Notes: generated by a model not told the origin, from the sequence alone. DNA of 64,000 nt from Cranoglanis bouderius (GCA_023630585.1 CM042558.1:9823800-9887799); one strand, 5' to 3'; counted from the first letter of the stretch, positions 33,678-44,907 are shown. A program made the numbers and translations.

Positions 33678-34872
33678 ATGGAGGTTAAAACATCTGCAGC
33701 AAGTACAGTAAGTATCTACACTTATATTTCCTAATTTTCATCATATTGTTTTTGTAGTTGGATGTTGTCGAGCTTAACATGTCCACCCTGTCATAGTGAA
33801 ATATTAATTAATATAAAAACGTTTCAGAAATTCAAAATGTATATTTTAAACAGTGCACAGTCAGCTTCAACAATGAATCCTTTATCTAACAGAAGGCACA
33901 CCATGTGTTCATTAAATGCTAACTTTAGCCAAAAATGTCCACCCTGTCACCAAGCCTTCCATGACAGGGTGGACATGGTACATGACAGGGAGGACATGTG
34001 TGTAGTTTTTGCCACATTCTGATAATGTTTTCACATATTACAACAGTTATTACACACATATTATAACAGTAGATGCTATACATAGTAGTTATTGTTTTGG
34101 CATTTTATACTTTGCAACAGACAATCACATTCAAGTCCCTGATCTGATCTGATCCTTTTTCACATGTTGTGGTTAAGTAACGGTTTGTAGTGTGTGTGTT
34201 CACTACTCACAACTCCTAATGTGTGTGCACTAACTTGGATGGGTTAAATGCAGAGGACAAATTCCAAGTATGGGTTACCATACATTGGCCTTCACATGTG
34301 ATTCACTCACTCACTTAAGGTGTATGAATGTTTTGTTTTGTTTTGTTTTGTTTTTATCTCACTATAGGTACCTGCAATAGCTGCCGTAAAAGGCACTATG
34401 AGAATCAATCAAGCCATCAGTTTGACACCCGGCCAGATGAAGTACAGAGACATTTCATGTCTGTGTAAAAGGGAAGACGGTGTTTTGGACTACTCCTGCT
34501 TTAAGCTTCAGGAGGTCACTCTAGCTGATGTTCCTCTTTCATCTGATCAGTCCCCAGCATGTGGAAAGACACCAGATAACCATAGGAGACCAGAAATGAT
34601 TGATGAGTTAAAGCACACTAGAGAGTGGTGCGTCGTGAATTACGACAATGAAGGATACCCAGGTGTCATTATAGATGTGGAAGGGCACAGTGTGAAAGTT
34701 AAGTGTTTGCACCGCAAACAAGTTCTTCTGGCCAGGACCCCAGGAGGACACCAGTTGGTACCATGATTGGCAGATACTTTGCCTAATGCCAGAATGCCTA
34801 CATGCTCTGAACAGGCGCTCTCTACAGATTGATCCGTCTGTTTTGCTCAATGTGGAAGAGCAATTACAGTGA
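33678..34872 (+). pseudogene. Two-exon gene fragment, C-terminus of a multicopy fish protein family
   Basis: Exon 2 (34368-34872) is preceded by a pyrimidine-rich tract ending CACTATAG. It encodes VPAIAAVKGTMRINQAISLT, YRDISCLC and REWCVVNYDNEGYPGVIIDV then GHSVKVKCLHR. A small deletion at about 34715 shifts the frame; the continuing frame reads NKFFWPGPQEDTSWYHDWQI to a TGA at 34870-34872. A possible upstream exon piece ends at 33707 before GTAAGT. Joining it to exon 2 keeps one frame, and it contains an ATG at 33678. The C-terminal block resembles fish proteins of several hundred residues that I remember as high-copy and possibly transposon-derived. Function is unknown to me. An AATAAA lies at 35028-35033. 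The frameshift argues for a pseudogene, unless the extra bases are restored by splicing or sequencing error. Confidence 0.55.
34130..34353 (+). repeat. Repeat fragment and (GTTTT)n in the putative intron
   Basis: TGTGTTCACTACTCACAACT, GGATGGGTTAAATGCAGAGG and GTATGGGTTACCATACATTG are phrases I recognise from a dispersed fish repeat of unknown class. A GTTTT pentamer run (34329-34353) then merges with the pyrimidine tract of the splice acceptor. Confidence 0.55.
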
Positions 34873-35027
34873 TGTAGAACATTTGTTCCTGAAATCACTC
34901 TTTATATTGATTAAGGGTTTCTTGTTGTTCCTGTTGTTTCTCTCTAGTTCACCAATTAAAGCCTTTGTCCGCTCTGTCATGTCAAGGTCATCTTGTTGTC
35001 CACCCTCTCATCTTCATCTTTTATGAC

Positions 35028-35033
35028 AATAAA
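35028..35033 (+). promoter_or_regulatory. Candidate polyadenylation signal
   Basis: AATAAA lies 155 bp past the stop of the shifted frame ending at 34872, and 17 bp after the motif copy at 34997-35011. Placement is consistent with a short 3' UTR. Transcript evidence is lacking. Confidence 0.4.
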
Positions 35034-35353
35034 CAAATTATTTTAACAAGTTTGCAAACCCTTTTGTGTGATTTCTTTATTAACAAATGAGGGCCAATTA
35101 GTATTGTTTGAAAGTTTGAACAAATATCTTTGTTGTTAGATTTTATTTAGAGAAAAGAAGGTGCAACTATCGCATATTTTATAGGGAAACAAATATTTAG
35201 CAGTAATTTCATTATTATCAAAATTTTTTCCATTAACTAAAATGTATTGTTGAGAAAGGGACTAAATATATTTCTGAAAATCTACATTTTATAATGACTA
35301 TGCAATGAAAATGTATTTACTCTACTTTGGATTTGTCCATGGCAGGGTGGACA

Positions 35354-35928
35354 TATTTTGTGGTTTGCTCATATATTGTCTGCTTGCAGTTAATTTGTAA
35401 AATGTGCTGGAGCTTGACCAACATGCATTTCTAACAGCGTACGGTCTCCTTAATAAAACAAATTTGAAGTTAAATGGAAAATCTCAGCTTTTTATTTTGG
35501 AAATTGTGAAATCTCAAAGGCACTTTATGGTCATTTTGACCCGTGTGTGTGCATACAACATGACTCTCATTTAACAATGCACTCTGCAGCTTTCAGCTTT
35601 GATGAAGCCTTCAGGCCTCAGTATGGTGCATTGATTTATCAATATTCCTGTCTCACCATGGCCTTTCCTGAAGGCCAAGATGGGCTTGCCTCAAAAACCA
35701 AGGTACAAGGCCAGTTTTAAGAACCATGACCAGCATACAAAACTTTTCATAACCCTGCATAGCTTTATTGATTGTGCCTGGAGGTGGAGATGAGAAATAT
35801 TTATTCATAATACATATTAGTTCACTGAGCTGTTATTATTAAATTTTCCTAGAAAACAGATTTAGGTATATACTGATGTGAGAATGGATGTCGAACGTCT
35901 CTTCAGGTTTGTTGAAGATTTTTTAAGA

Positions 35929-35985
<57 letters not shown>

Positions 35986-36786
35986 ATATGGTGTGTTTTC
36001 AAGGTGTGTCCTTGTTCAAGCTCATGCACAGCTAGATTTTTTATTGATGCACTGTATGAAATCCACAGTTGATGGGCCTTGCAAAAGCATGACACATGTA
36101 AATGTTAACTTACAAAACCTACAGGAATATTAGTGCACGAGACTGATGCCAGTTTGCATCCTAATGCGCAGGGAAAACGTTCCTCTCCTTCAAAGTCAGA
36201 GGACACACATAAACACTAATCCTGTAGCACGCATGCCGAAAAGCACCGTGTATTTTAATTAGAGCCAAGCCGGCAGGAAGAGTGCCTCCAAACCTCACAA
36301 GGGCTTTGCAGTAAAAGCTTTGATGCCATGCCTTGTCATCTCTGTTTAAATCAAATTTACACTGCAGACAGCTGATGACTGTAATAGTTATATAACTTGC
36401 CAAAATATGAGCATTTGTAACAAGAACACTTAACGTGACCTCTGACATGCACTCCCTTCTCACTTCCTGGTTTTCGTGGACTCATTGCGAAGTCTTGCCA
36501 TTCTCTGTGTGAGTAAGTTATGGGCCTTGTTATTGCTGACTGTCTTACCATGTATTGAACCCTTGCTTTGTTTTATGGATTATTCTCTGCATTATCCTTT
36601 GATGTATTGATTATGTTTTGACCATTATTGTGTTTTTAGTATTGGATCACAATTTCACCCTGTCTGCCAAGATCTGTGTTAAAGCCTCTTTACACATGGA
36701 TTCTCACTCTGAATTTGAGTGTAATAAGTTGCAAAATTTTGATGCCTGTATTTGCAAATGCTGATAATGTGTCTCTGCTCTCGAGT
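35354..36786. other. No gene recognised; (TG)n array
   Basis: A TG array spans 35931-35984. A moderately GC-rich block at about 36130-36470 has no intact coding signal. Nothing else supportable. Confidence 0.45.
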
Positions 36787-37047
36787 GATGAAATCGTTCG
36801 CCCTATCATCAGAGGATTGTGAGTTCTAATCCCAACAATGCCACAGCCATCTGTGGCCAGGAGTCAAGAGAACAAGATTGTCCATGATTTCTGGGTGGAA
36901 GGAATAGCATACTCTTTCTCAATTATTAGCATATGTGAGCTCATGTATGTGGAAGAGGGCAGATAGTGCTTTCCTCTGAGTGTGATGCAGCATGAGCAGC
37001 AGTTTGAAAAGATTTGGTTGGCTGGCTTCACGTGCCTCGAGGAAGCA
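36787..37047 (+). repeat. SINE-like repeat, family A, copy 3 (most complete)
   Basis: Left end with a tRNA-like stretch (CATCAGAGGATTGTGAGTTC then TAATCCCAACAATGCC), then the family body: GCCATCTGTGGCCAGGAGTC, GGAAGAGGGCAGATAGTGC, TTTGGTTGGCTGGCTTCACG. This copy shows the tRNA-derived head best and supports calling the family a SINE. Confidence 0.7.
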
Positions 37048-37139
37048 GGTTGATAAGTTTAATATGAACACTCTGTTTAGCATTAATCTTATTAACCTTT
37101 TCCCTCTCTGTCTCCGTATTAACACTTTCCCCTCCTGTC

Positions 37140-37600
37140 CTCGCTGTGAACACCCCCTCCCTTCTCTGTTTCTTGGTTTCTGTGTTGGCACCTCTTTTCT
37201 TGTTTCTCTGTTGACTCAGGTACAGACAGATGAAGCCGCTCACCATTTGTGTATTCCTCTGTCTCCCCGAATACCATTTGCATGCTTTTACATTCTTCCC
37301 CAAACAACAAATCTGTTGTCCTGTCATTACTTCCTAGAAACCATACATGCTCTTACATCAGTAGGCTTCCTGTTTTATGCAAATACACCTTCCACCTAAC
37401 CAATCAATAGATAACCCATTGTCTCTGTTTTGTGTCAAGCACAATATATGCTCTGCCTTTTCTTGGAATAAAGAGAGATTCTGCCATTTGAACTTTGTGT
37501 GTCTGTGTGTCATTTGGCAAACTCTTCCAAGGCAGGAAGCGTGCAGCGGGGCGAGGGCGCCAACTTTCTTGTGTACTCTCACGTTCTCTCTTCTTAGGAA
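37140..37600 (+). other. Possible solo LTR-like sequence
   Basis: A promoter-like arrangement of about 450 bp: a pyrimidine-rich left part, CAATATATGCTCTGCC (TATA-like, 37441-37456) and GGAATAAAGAGAGATTCTGC (AATAAA about 20 bp downstream). A GC-rich segment (AGCGGGGCGAGGGCGCCAAC) follows, and the stretch ends near GTAACA. TATA, AATAAA and a GC-rich tail in this order are typical of retroviral-type LTRs. I found no target duplication or second LTR, so this is tentative. Confidence 0.3.
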
Positions 37601-38965
37601 ATGTAACACGGAGATTCAATATTTTTAAACCTTACACAGGTGATGGCATTCACCTTGTCCAGGTGTTTTTTGTTGTGCAATAGGGGAGAATTGGCTAGTG
37701 GGTGGGAATTGCCAAGACCAGTTTGGGGAGAAAATGGTGGAACATCCCCACCCCCCTCCAAAACAAAAATGAGTCTCTGTTACACAGAATATTGGTTCTT
37801 GTACTGACTTTTGTTACTGTTGAGATCACTAACCCCTCTCTTTGATTTTACAGAAAAGACCTGATCAACAGAGATGAGGGGAAGGAGACACTTTCATGCT
37901 GTTTTCAGGAAACAATTATGCATGCAGTGCACCATTCTCTTGAAAGGCTTTGTCTCTCCATTCTGACAGGTTAGAAAGGAAAAAAAGCATGTAATCCATC
38001 CAACTGAGATATGTGACACTGAGGGTGGTGAGTAAGCAGACCTATTCTCTTTCATATGGTCTCAGTGATACATGTACAAAATGCCCTTGCACATAAATAC
38101 AGGCATCCATTTACTGGACAGCAGGAGCACTCTCGAAGTGCCTTGCCTTTTTTTTTGTGTGTGTGTGAATGAGAAGGAGATTGAGAATAGGCCCTGGAAT
38201 GCTGCAGAGGAGGAGGGAAAGGATACAAATCATTCTTAGGCTGCCAGAGCTGCGAGAGCATACACTAGGCGGAGGACAAAAATGTGATCGATAGCATTTT
38301 TGCAGAGCTGTCAGCGGATTTATCCTGCAATTAGACATCTCCAGGTGGCGCGCGAGCTGTGCGGCTGTCTCAAGAGGTGAGCTCTGTTAACCGTGGCCAT
38401 AGGTAAGGCCCTGACGGCTGGGGTTCTCCAAGTGACGGGTGAAATCTCATCATGCCAGACCTGCGGTCAATGGTGTGACGGGAGGGATACACCACACGTC
38501 CTTGACACCACTGCTATCATTTACGGGGTCGTGGTTTATGATCACAGACAATGAGAGGAGACAGATGCTTCAAAGTGCAATAACTCCCAATGAATCACAA
38601 ACTATTTAAACTTCTGTGTGGGCAATTGGCAAGATATAGCAGTATGCATTAAAGCACATTCCTTTAATTACTGTCACAGTGACAAAAGACATTATAGTGC
38701 CCACACAAATGAAAATGCCAACAGCTTATTTTAAGAAAATTTGGTCAAAGTGTTGACTGGTAGCTTGTTCTTCTATTAAGTTGTAATATAAATTCCATTC
38801 AATTTTAAAATGGTCCTTCTGTTAAAGATTGCAAGTTGTGTGGGTCGCAATGTCTGCCACTTATCTGCATATAAGAGCCTGCCCTGAGGAGAATCGGTTA
38901 GATTTAAAATGAATTAAATGGAACCCGTTTCAATTGAGCTCCTCTCAAGCAGAACAGTGGCTTTG

Positions 38966-39042
<77 letters not shown>

Positions 39043-39976
39043 AGAGAGAGAGAGTGGGGGGGGGGGGGGGGGTGCTTTCTCTCATGTCATTTATTGAAAT
39101 ATTCTACTGCATAATTGCACAAATGGTAACCTGTGCCTTGTCATTGCCAGGACTGCTTTAAAATATGCACTGGGCACCCAAACACATAAGCACTGCTCTG
39201 TTCTGAGACAGAATGGCCTTCTCCCCAAAACAAGGACACCAAAATCTGTTGTTTTTCTCCACACAAGTGCTCAGTCTGTTTGTTGCTGCCACATCATGAA
39301 CTGTTCCAAAGATCAGAGATTCATGCTCGGTTGCTCTGGCTTCACCGAAAAACAAGAAAACAACAACAAAAACTGTTTTGCAGAGGATATGAGGAGGAAT
39401 TTGCAATTTAGGTACAGATTTACCCTTCCTATATCTTATATTTATTGTCCAAAACCATGACAAATAACTCGCGAAATAACTTTTCAATTAGTTGGCTTGT
39501 AATCCAAAGCAGGCAGGCTTGTCTCATTATATAATAAACCCATTCAACCCATATGGAAAATTCCCATAGTGAACTAGCACCAGCAGAATATGTTATTTAA
39601 ATGGGATTTCATAGTACATTATTAATATCTCACAATACAATTGGATTTTTATGAGTTACCCCTGGAATGTGGAATTTCTAAGGAGGCACTATGGGATTTT
39701 TATAGGTTACCTTTTAGATATGTTCTGTGTTTTACAGGCTTCCTACTGGGTCTTTTATGGGCTAGTAATTCTAGCCCATAAAATAAATGAAATTGTGAAA
39801 TATACATTACATGTTACTATCTAATGCAGAACCTGCAATATGGGTTTCATATGGTGTTTATGTTATAGTTAGAATGTTAATGTTATAGGTAGAATGTTCT
39901 TGAATGTAGACTTGGTCCGTTGTAACAAACTAACTAACACCAAAAATAACCGCAGGGGAAAAAAGTCGGTATACAT
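37601..39976. other. No confirmed gene; two weak splice-bounded segments
   Basis: 37854-37969 (+) and 38306-38376 (+) are open segments between AG and GT sites, described under findings. Both are too short to call. The block 38340-38560 is GC-richer with several CpGs. A GA array and G run lie at 38965-39072. Otherwise unremarkable AT-rich sequence. Confidence 0.4.
38965..39072 (+). repeat. (GA)n microsatellite followed by a G run
   Basis: A nearly pure GA array to 39054 with an AAAG and a GAAGG interruption, then 17 consecutive G residues (39056-39072). Confidence 0.95.
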
Positions 39977-40154
39977 CAGTGGTCACCAAACCTCTTCCTT
40001 GAAATCTACTTTCCTGCAGGTTTCATCTCCAACCAAAATCTAGCTGATCAAGAACTTCTTATGGCAATGGGTAGATGGTCAAGTGGGCACGATTATGGTT
40101 GGAGCTAAAGTCTCCAGGAAGGTAGATCTCCAGGAACAGGGTTAGTGACCACTG
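39977..40154. mobile_element. Palindromic hAT-like MITE, 178 bp
   Basis: Ends CAGTGGTCACCAAACC and GGTTAGTGACCACTG are inverted repeats, continued by TCTACTTTCCTGCAGG opposite CCAGGAAGGTAGATCT. The flanks are GTATACAT (39969-39976) and GTATACAG (40155-40162), an 8-bp target duplication with one mismatch. Eight base pairs is the hAT size. I recognise it as one of the foldback elements common in fish. No coding capacity. Confidence 0.8.
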
Positions 40155-40162
40155 GTATACAG

Positions 40163-42618
40163 CAAACTAGCAAGGAGTTATGGGCCGCTTGAAAGAATAT
40201 TCCAAACCCCCTTTAATTAAATACTGCATTTGGTGTAAATTAAACATCCTATTAAATTTTTGTGAGCCCCCATCTGTGGAAAAATGTCCGCCTATCACCA
40301 CTAGTAACAACCCTTCTGCTATGTACATATTTATAGATGACAACACATAAATTGCCCAACATTACTTACTGGTATTGTTCATTACCAGCTCATCTTACAG
40401 CATGTACAGTAACCCAAACAGGTAAAGTTGCATTTAAAATGATCTGCTGAGGGGATAAATCAGCTTATTTTCACTGACTGTTCTGTTACAGAGAAAGACA
40501 TGGCATACAAAAGGAGGCTTAAAATTCATGTCAGCCTCAGAGACCTGAATGTTAGCTATGACACTGCAGGCTGCTCATTGTCCTCCCCTCTTGTGATATG
40601 ATGACAGTTAAAATATTATATCTCTATAGTATTTTCATTCATTAGTGTCAGTAGACAAGGACAAGGACTTTACTGCTTTGCTGTATCAGTGCATAAATAT
40701 ACACTGAGCTGAAGGTACCCTATGTATGTGAGTACAGTTTAAAGAATAACCCTTGGCACAGAAAGCAGTATCCAAAGGCTTAATCATCTCAGTGCTAGAT
40801 GAATCAGTTCTTCACATGTGTAACTGCTAAGAGAGATAAAACGTTATGAGGATCTGCGCAGAGAGATAAGACAAATCTTTCGGCTCCTTCTCCAGCTCCA
40901 GGGCATGTGTTCACCAGTACCTGATCAAAAACCTACATATCTGCTTTTGTGTGCAGACAGGCCAGGGCAGGGTTGCCCTTTGTTTAGCTCTAGCCATGTT
41001 TTATTGAGCGCCAGCAAAAAATACATTTAATTTACACTCATGCATGTCAGTCAAACCTATTCTCCAGGGCTAGACTGGTAGAATTATAGCCATGCTGGCT
41101 TCATAAGACAACCCCTGTATCATCTTTCAGCTAGTTTGATGGGAATACGTGGCATACACTGACAGTGTGTCATCTTTTAGCCTGATGGAAAGACATGACA
41201 TATACACCGATGTTGTCTCATCTTTCAGTTTGACGGAAAGACATGGCAAATATGAGGTCTATGTCACATAAGATGAATGCAGTTCATATACATGCACTTT
41301 GAAATTGCAAGAAATTGCAAGCTTTTGCCCAACACCCACACAGACACACATGCATACGCACCAACATACAGGAAGCACACAAATTCCATTTGCTGAGTTG
41401 ACCTTGAGCGGGATAATGAAAATACAAATTAGCTCCCCCCCCCTTTACCCTTCATTCCCCCACCCCTTGATTTATTTGATGCTGGTAAAGCTTACACTGG
41501 CTGCTCAGAGAGGGAAAGATAATAGTGCTTTTACTGAATTCAGCTTTTCTTAGTGCTCTCTGATAAACAATGAAGTCCGACCCTTCATGATCATCAAAGC
41601 GTAAGTGACCTTGGGGACATTTCCTATTAAAGTATGCTTGACTCTGAGAAGTAGTCCAGTTTGACTGTTACTGAAAATCTGCTTCCCTGCCTGCAGCGTC
41701 AACAATCTCATCAAGAAATTACAGCCTGCTCTTGACATGAGCCTCAAACTGAGTCACACTTAGAGCAGTGCAATCTGCCCAGTGACAGCTGAACTTTAAA
41801 TAGTATTAGAGTAAAATATTATTGTATTGTATTGTATTGTATTGTACTATTATGGTATAATATCACATATTTTTTAGTATTTTACGGTGTAATATAATGT
41901 GACATAAATCTCCTTTTTTGCCTCACTACACCCTGGAAGGTGAACGAAACAGAAACAAGGAGAAGTACTGTCTTTGCAGGCTACAGAACCGTCTGCTTGA
42001 AATGCTGAAGGAGGCTCATGCCTGTCTGAACTACAAACCCACTGAGACATCGGGGCTTGGGCAAAACACAGCCTTCTTGGAAAGATCTTCAATTCCAGGC
42101 ATTAAGATATGAGATTTTGAAACTGCTGAGCATTAAACCACCTGCAGTGAACTGGAATCTGTTGCTAGGCCTCATTAGAGATCACATTCTTTTTTCTTTA
42201 AGTTTTGATACACAACTTCTCTCATTCAGAACCTTAATAACAATATGAACTTCTAAAGTGCTTCATTTATATTCTAAAGTTGAAATATAGTCTGAAATTA
42301 GATTTATAACATTTGCTCCTCACTTTAACAGTTTTTTTTTTTTTTTAAGATTTTTTTAAAGTGATGTACAATAGAAGCACAACTTACAATTAGAGATGGC
42401 ACAATACCACCTTTTCCCTTTTAACACCAATTCTGATACCAAAACCTTGAGTATCAGCCAATGGCAATACCCATCCAATACCGTTTCCTTTAACAACAAG
42501 TACATTTTAAAATGTTACTTTCTTTTTTTAATTGACGCACCTTTAAATTCTTTAGCACAACAATTACTTACCTTGTATAAGTATAATCCTAACAAAAGAA
42601 AAAACATCAAAATAAAAA
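40163..42618. other. No gene recognised; short (ATTGT)n array
   Basis: An ATTGT pentamer run lies at about 41818-41846. ORFs at 41299-41553 and 41874-42112 have no recognisable motif. Three near-repeats of a phrase ending in GACATGGCA, ACATGACATA and similar occur at 41130-41260, possibly a weak local duplication (units of about 60 bp around CATCTTTCAG or CATCTTTTAG). Confidence 0.4.
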
Positions 42619-42893
42619 TGGGCACAGTGACTTAGTGGTTAGCATGTTCGCCTTGCACCTCCACAGTTGGGGGTTTGAACCTTGCCTCTGTGCAGAGTTT
42701 GCATGTTCTCCCCATGCTTTGGGGGTTTCTGACGCTCTAAAGACATGTGTTGTAGGATGATTGGCATTTCCAAATTGTCTGTATAGTGTATGTGTAATTG
42801 TGCCCTATCTAGTGTGTCCCCTGCCTTGTTCCCTGGGATAGGCTCCAGGCTCCACTGTGTAGGATAAGCAGTATGGAAGATGGATGGATATAC
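42619..42893 (+). mobile_element. Family C SINE, plus strand
   Basis: The forward-orientation copy shows the order clearly. The tRNA head is GGCACAGTGACTTAGTGGTT then AGCATGTTCGCC (A-box region) and GGGTTTGAACC (B box). The body follows (TGCAGAGTTTGCATGTTCTC, AAAGACATGTGTTGTAGGAT, AATTGTGCCCTATCTAGTG). The tail is GTAGGATAAGCAGTATGGAA followed by GATG repeats. Confidence 0.85.
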
Positions 42894-44369
42894 AGTATAT
42901 TCATTTCCAAAATGTTTTTTTTCCAGTTCCAAACTAGATTTGTTACATCTACCATTTTTTGCTGGTATTGGAAAAGTGTCATCTCTACAGTAGTTACCAT
43001 CTTTCGGTCACTGGTGCAGAACCAGTGCTCTCAGCTAACAATTTTATGTTACAAAAATTTGTCTGACTATTATAGCTCTGTGGTTTTCTGGTTCTTCTGG
43101 TGTGTCTTTATTCAACACTTATAAGCATTCCTATTCCAAATATTTCTGCATTTAACATTTTTTTAAAAAAAATATTTGTCAAAAAGTGAAACATTACACA
43201 ATGTTTTGTTTTTTTTGTGAACCTGGAACACTGTGTGACGAATATTCTAAGAACATTACAAAGCGAATTACTACAGCAGATCTTTTTAGAACATTGTAGG
43301 AATGTTAGAAAATATCAAATACTTAACTGAACCCACTGATAATGTTCTCTGGAGTGCATCCTCATTTTCACTCGACTTTCTAATTGCACTAGTTGGATAC
43401 ATGACTGCACCTAAGACCTTTACGTTTTTTTCATGTGCCATATGTGTTACTACTGCCAGACCATGAAAGAGATTGAATACAATACGTTAATATGGTGATT
43501 GTGATGAGATATTGCCCATATGCAAGACATATGCATATGAGCTGATTGTCCTTCCCTACAGCATGCATATGCTGCCTGGTGATTGACTGTGTGATGCATA
43601 ACACAAATTAAAACAGCTCATGCACGAAAAACAAATATGTGCACTTTATGTGTGAAAGGTTTGAAATATGAGAGACACAATATATTGGCACCCTGCCAGA
43701 GTGAAGTTTGTATAAAACATCATCCTTCTATATGTGAAAGCCTGTAAACTATTACTTACTTATCTTGTTTAACTATAATGAGCAAAGACATATATAAGAA
43801 CTTGAATTGACTTATTTGGCCATAAATTAGAATACCTTTAGACCTACTCAACGTGGGAGAAAAAAATGTCTAGACAAACCACAGCAGCTGCATTCATTAC
43901 GTAATGATGAACCATTAGCTGTTCAATCACGTTTGATTGATTCACTTTCAAATTACGCAATTACAATTAACCAATTTTATTTACAGGGAGTGAACTTCAG
44001 CCTTCAAAGCTGTATCTGCAATGCAGTACCGGCAAGCTGGCTTCTAACAGTTCTTCTAAAAATTCTTGTATTTTATGCTGCATATTGTCTGAAGCAATTT
44101 ATAGTGCTGACTAGAGATTCATTAAAATGATCAGCAAAGCGAATAACGTTTTTCCCAGTGAATAGTTTTGTGGGATTGTACATCTCTGAAGCTCAAAAAA
44201 TTCCATCACAGATTAAAAATACATTCTTTGATGCAGAACTTGTACCAAATTTTATCTAAACAGTTATGTCTGACATCAGCCTGTTAAATTGCTGCCTGTA
44301 AATGTTTGGAAGTGCTCCAAAAAGTCATTTTGCTATTCCCTGTCATTAAATACATTAATTTCAAGCAGT
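42894..44369. other. No gene recognised
   Basis: AT-rich sequence with short T and A runs. ORFs are 60-85 codons without motifs. Confidence 0.45.
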
Positions 44370-44885
44370 TTGTTATGCACAGGTCCAGTGGTGTTGGATT
44401 AATTTCAACAATATTGTCCATGTGTGCAATTATACAAAATGCTAGCTTGACTCAAATAATATTTCTTGCGATGCCAGAAGAGAACACATCAAGAGACTTG
44501 AGACTGAGGTGCAGGTTCACTGTCCAACAGGACAATAACCCTAAGCAAAAGCTACACTGGACTGGTTCTAAACCAAGAACCCAAATGTGTTAGAATGGCC
44601 CAGTCAAAGCCAAGACCTCAAACCGATTGAGAATCTGTGGCATGAATTGAAAATTGCTATTCACCACAATGGTCTCCATCTAATCTGACAGAGCGTCGGG
44701 AAAAATTGTCCAAGAAGAATGGCCATTAAGATTAGGATCCAGGTGTGCAAAACTGATACACATGTCCCAGAAGACCTGCAGCTGTAATTGCAAGTATTGA
44801 CCAAGTGGGGTGAATACCAACAAATGACTATCTTTATGTTTATTATCCTATTTAAAAATTGTAACACTACATAATGTGGAAAAAT
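44370..44885 (+). pseudogene. Tc1 transposase 3' fragment, degenerate (fifth family)
   Basis: Frames spell the DDE-domain end of a Tc1 transposase: RFTVQQDNNPKQK (second catalytic Asp region, about 44513-44550), then in another frame WPSQSQDLKPIENLWHELKI (about 44597-44655, with the third acidic position). AGACCTGCAGCTGTAATTGC and CAAGTGGGGTGAATACCAAC follow near the C-terminus, then a decayed terminus up to GTGGAAAAATTA. Several indels. No 5' half. Confidence 0.75.
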
Positions 44886-44907
44886 TATATTATACTTTAT
44901 TATATAC

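Larger units (their letters stand above)
33588..35353. repeat. Dispersed 15-bp motif cluster (8 copies, both orientations)
   Basis: TGTCCACCCTGTCAT occurs forward at 33588-33602 and 33780-33794. One- or two-mismatch forward copies lie at 33936-33950 (ends CAC), 34966-34980 (CCGCTCTG) and 34997-35011 (CCTCTCAT). Reverse-complement copies lie at 33961-33975 (exact), 33982-33996 (AGGGAGGACA) and 35339-35353 (ATGGCAGGG). They surround the exons of the gene fragment at 33678-34872. I know no family with this signature. Spacing is irregular, so this is not a tandem satellite. Confidence 0.85.

Noticed and set aside
33762..34022. 86-codon ORF containing two CPPCH motifs
   Set aside because: The CPPCH residues are translations of the 15-bp DNA motif within the putative intron. 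There is no zinc-finger spacing.
36992..37399. 135-codon plus-strand ORF
   Set aside because: Begins in a family A SINE and continues through pyrimidine-rich sequence. No domain and not conserved-looking.
38934..39161. Arg/Glu-rich ORF
   Set aside because: Artefact of the GA microsatellite and G run.
41130..41260. Tandem repeat of about 60 bp
   Set aside because: Three loosely similar phrases (CATCTTTCAG, then a GATGG-AAGACATG-type stretch) are too diverged to define a unit by eye.
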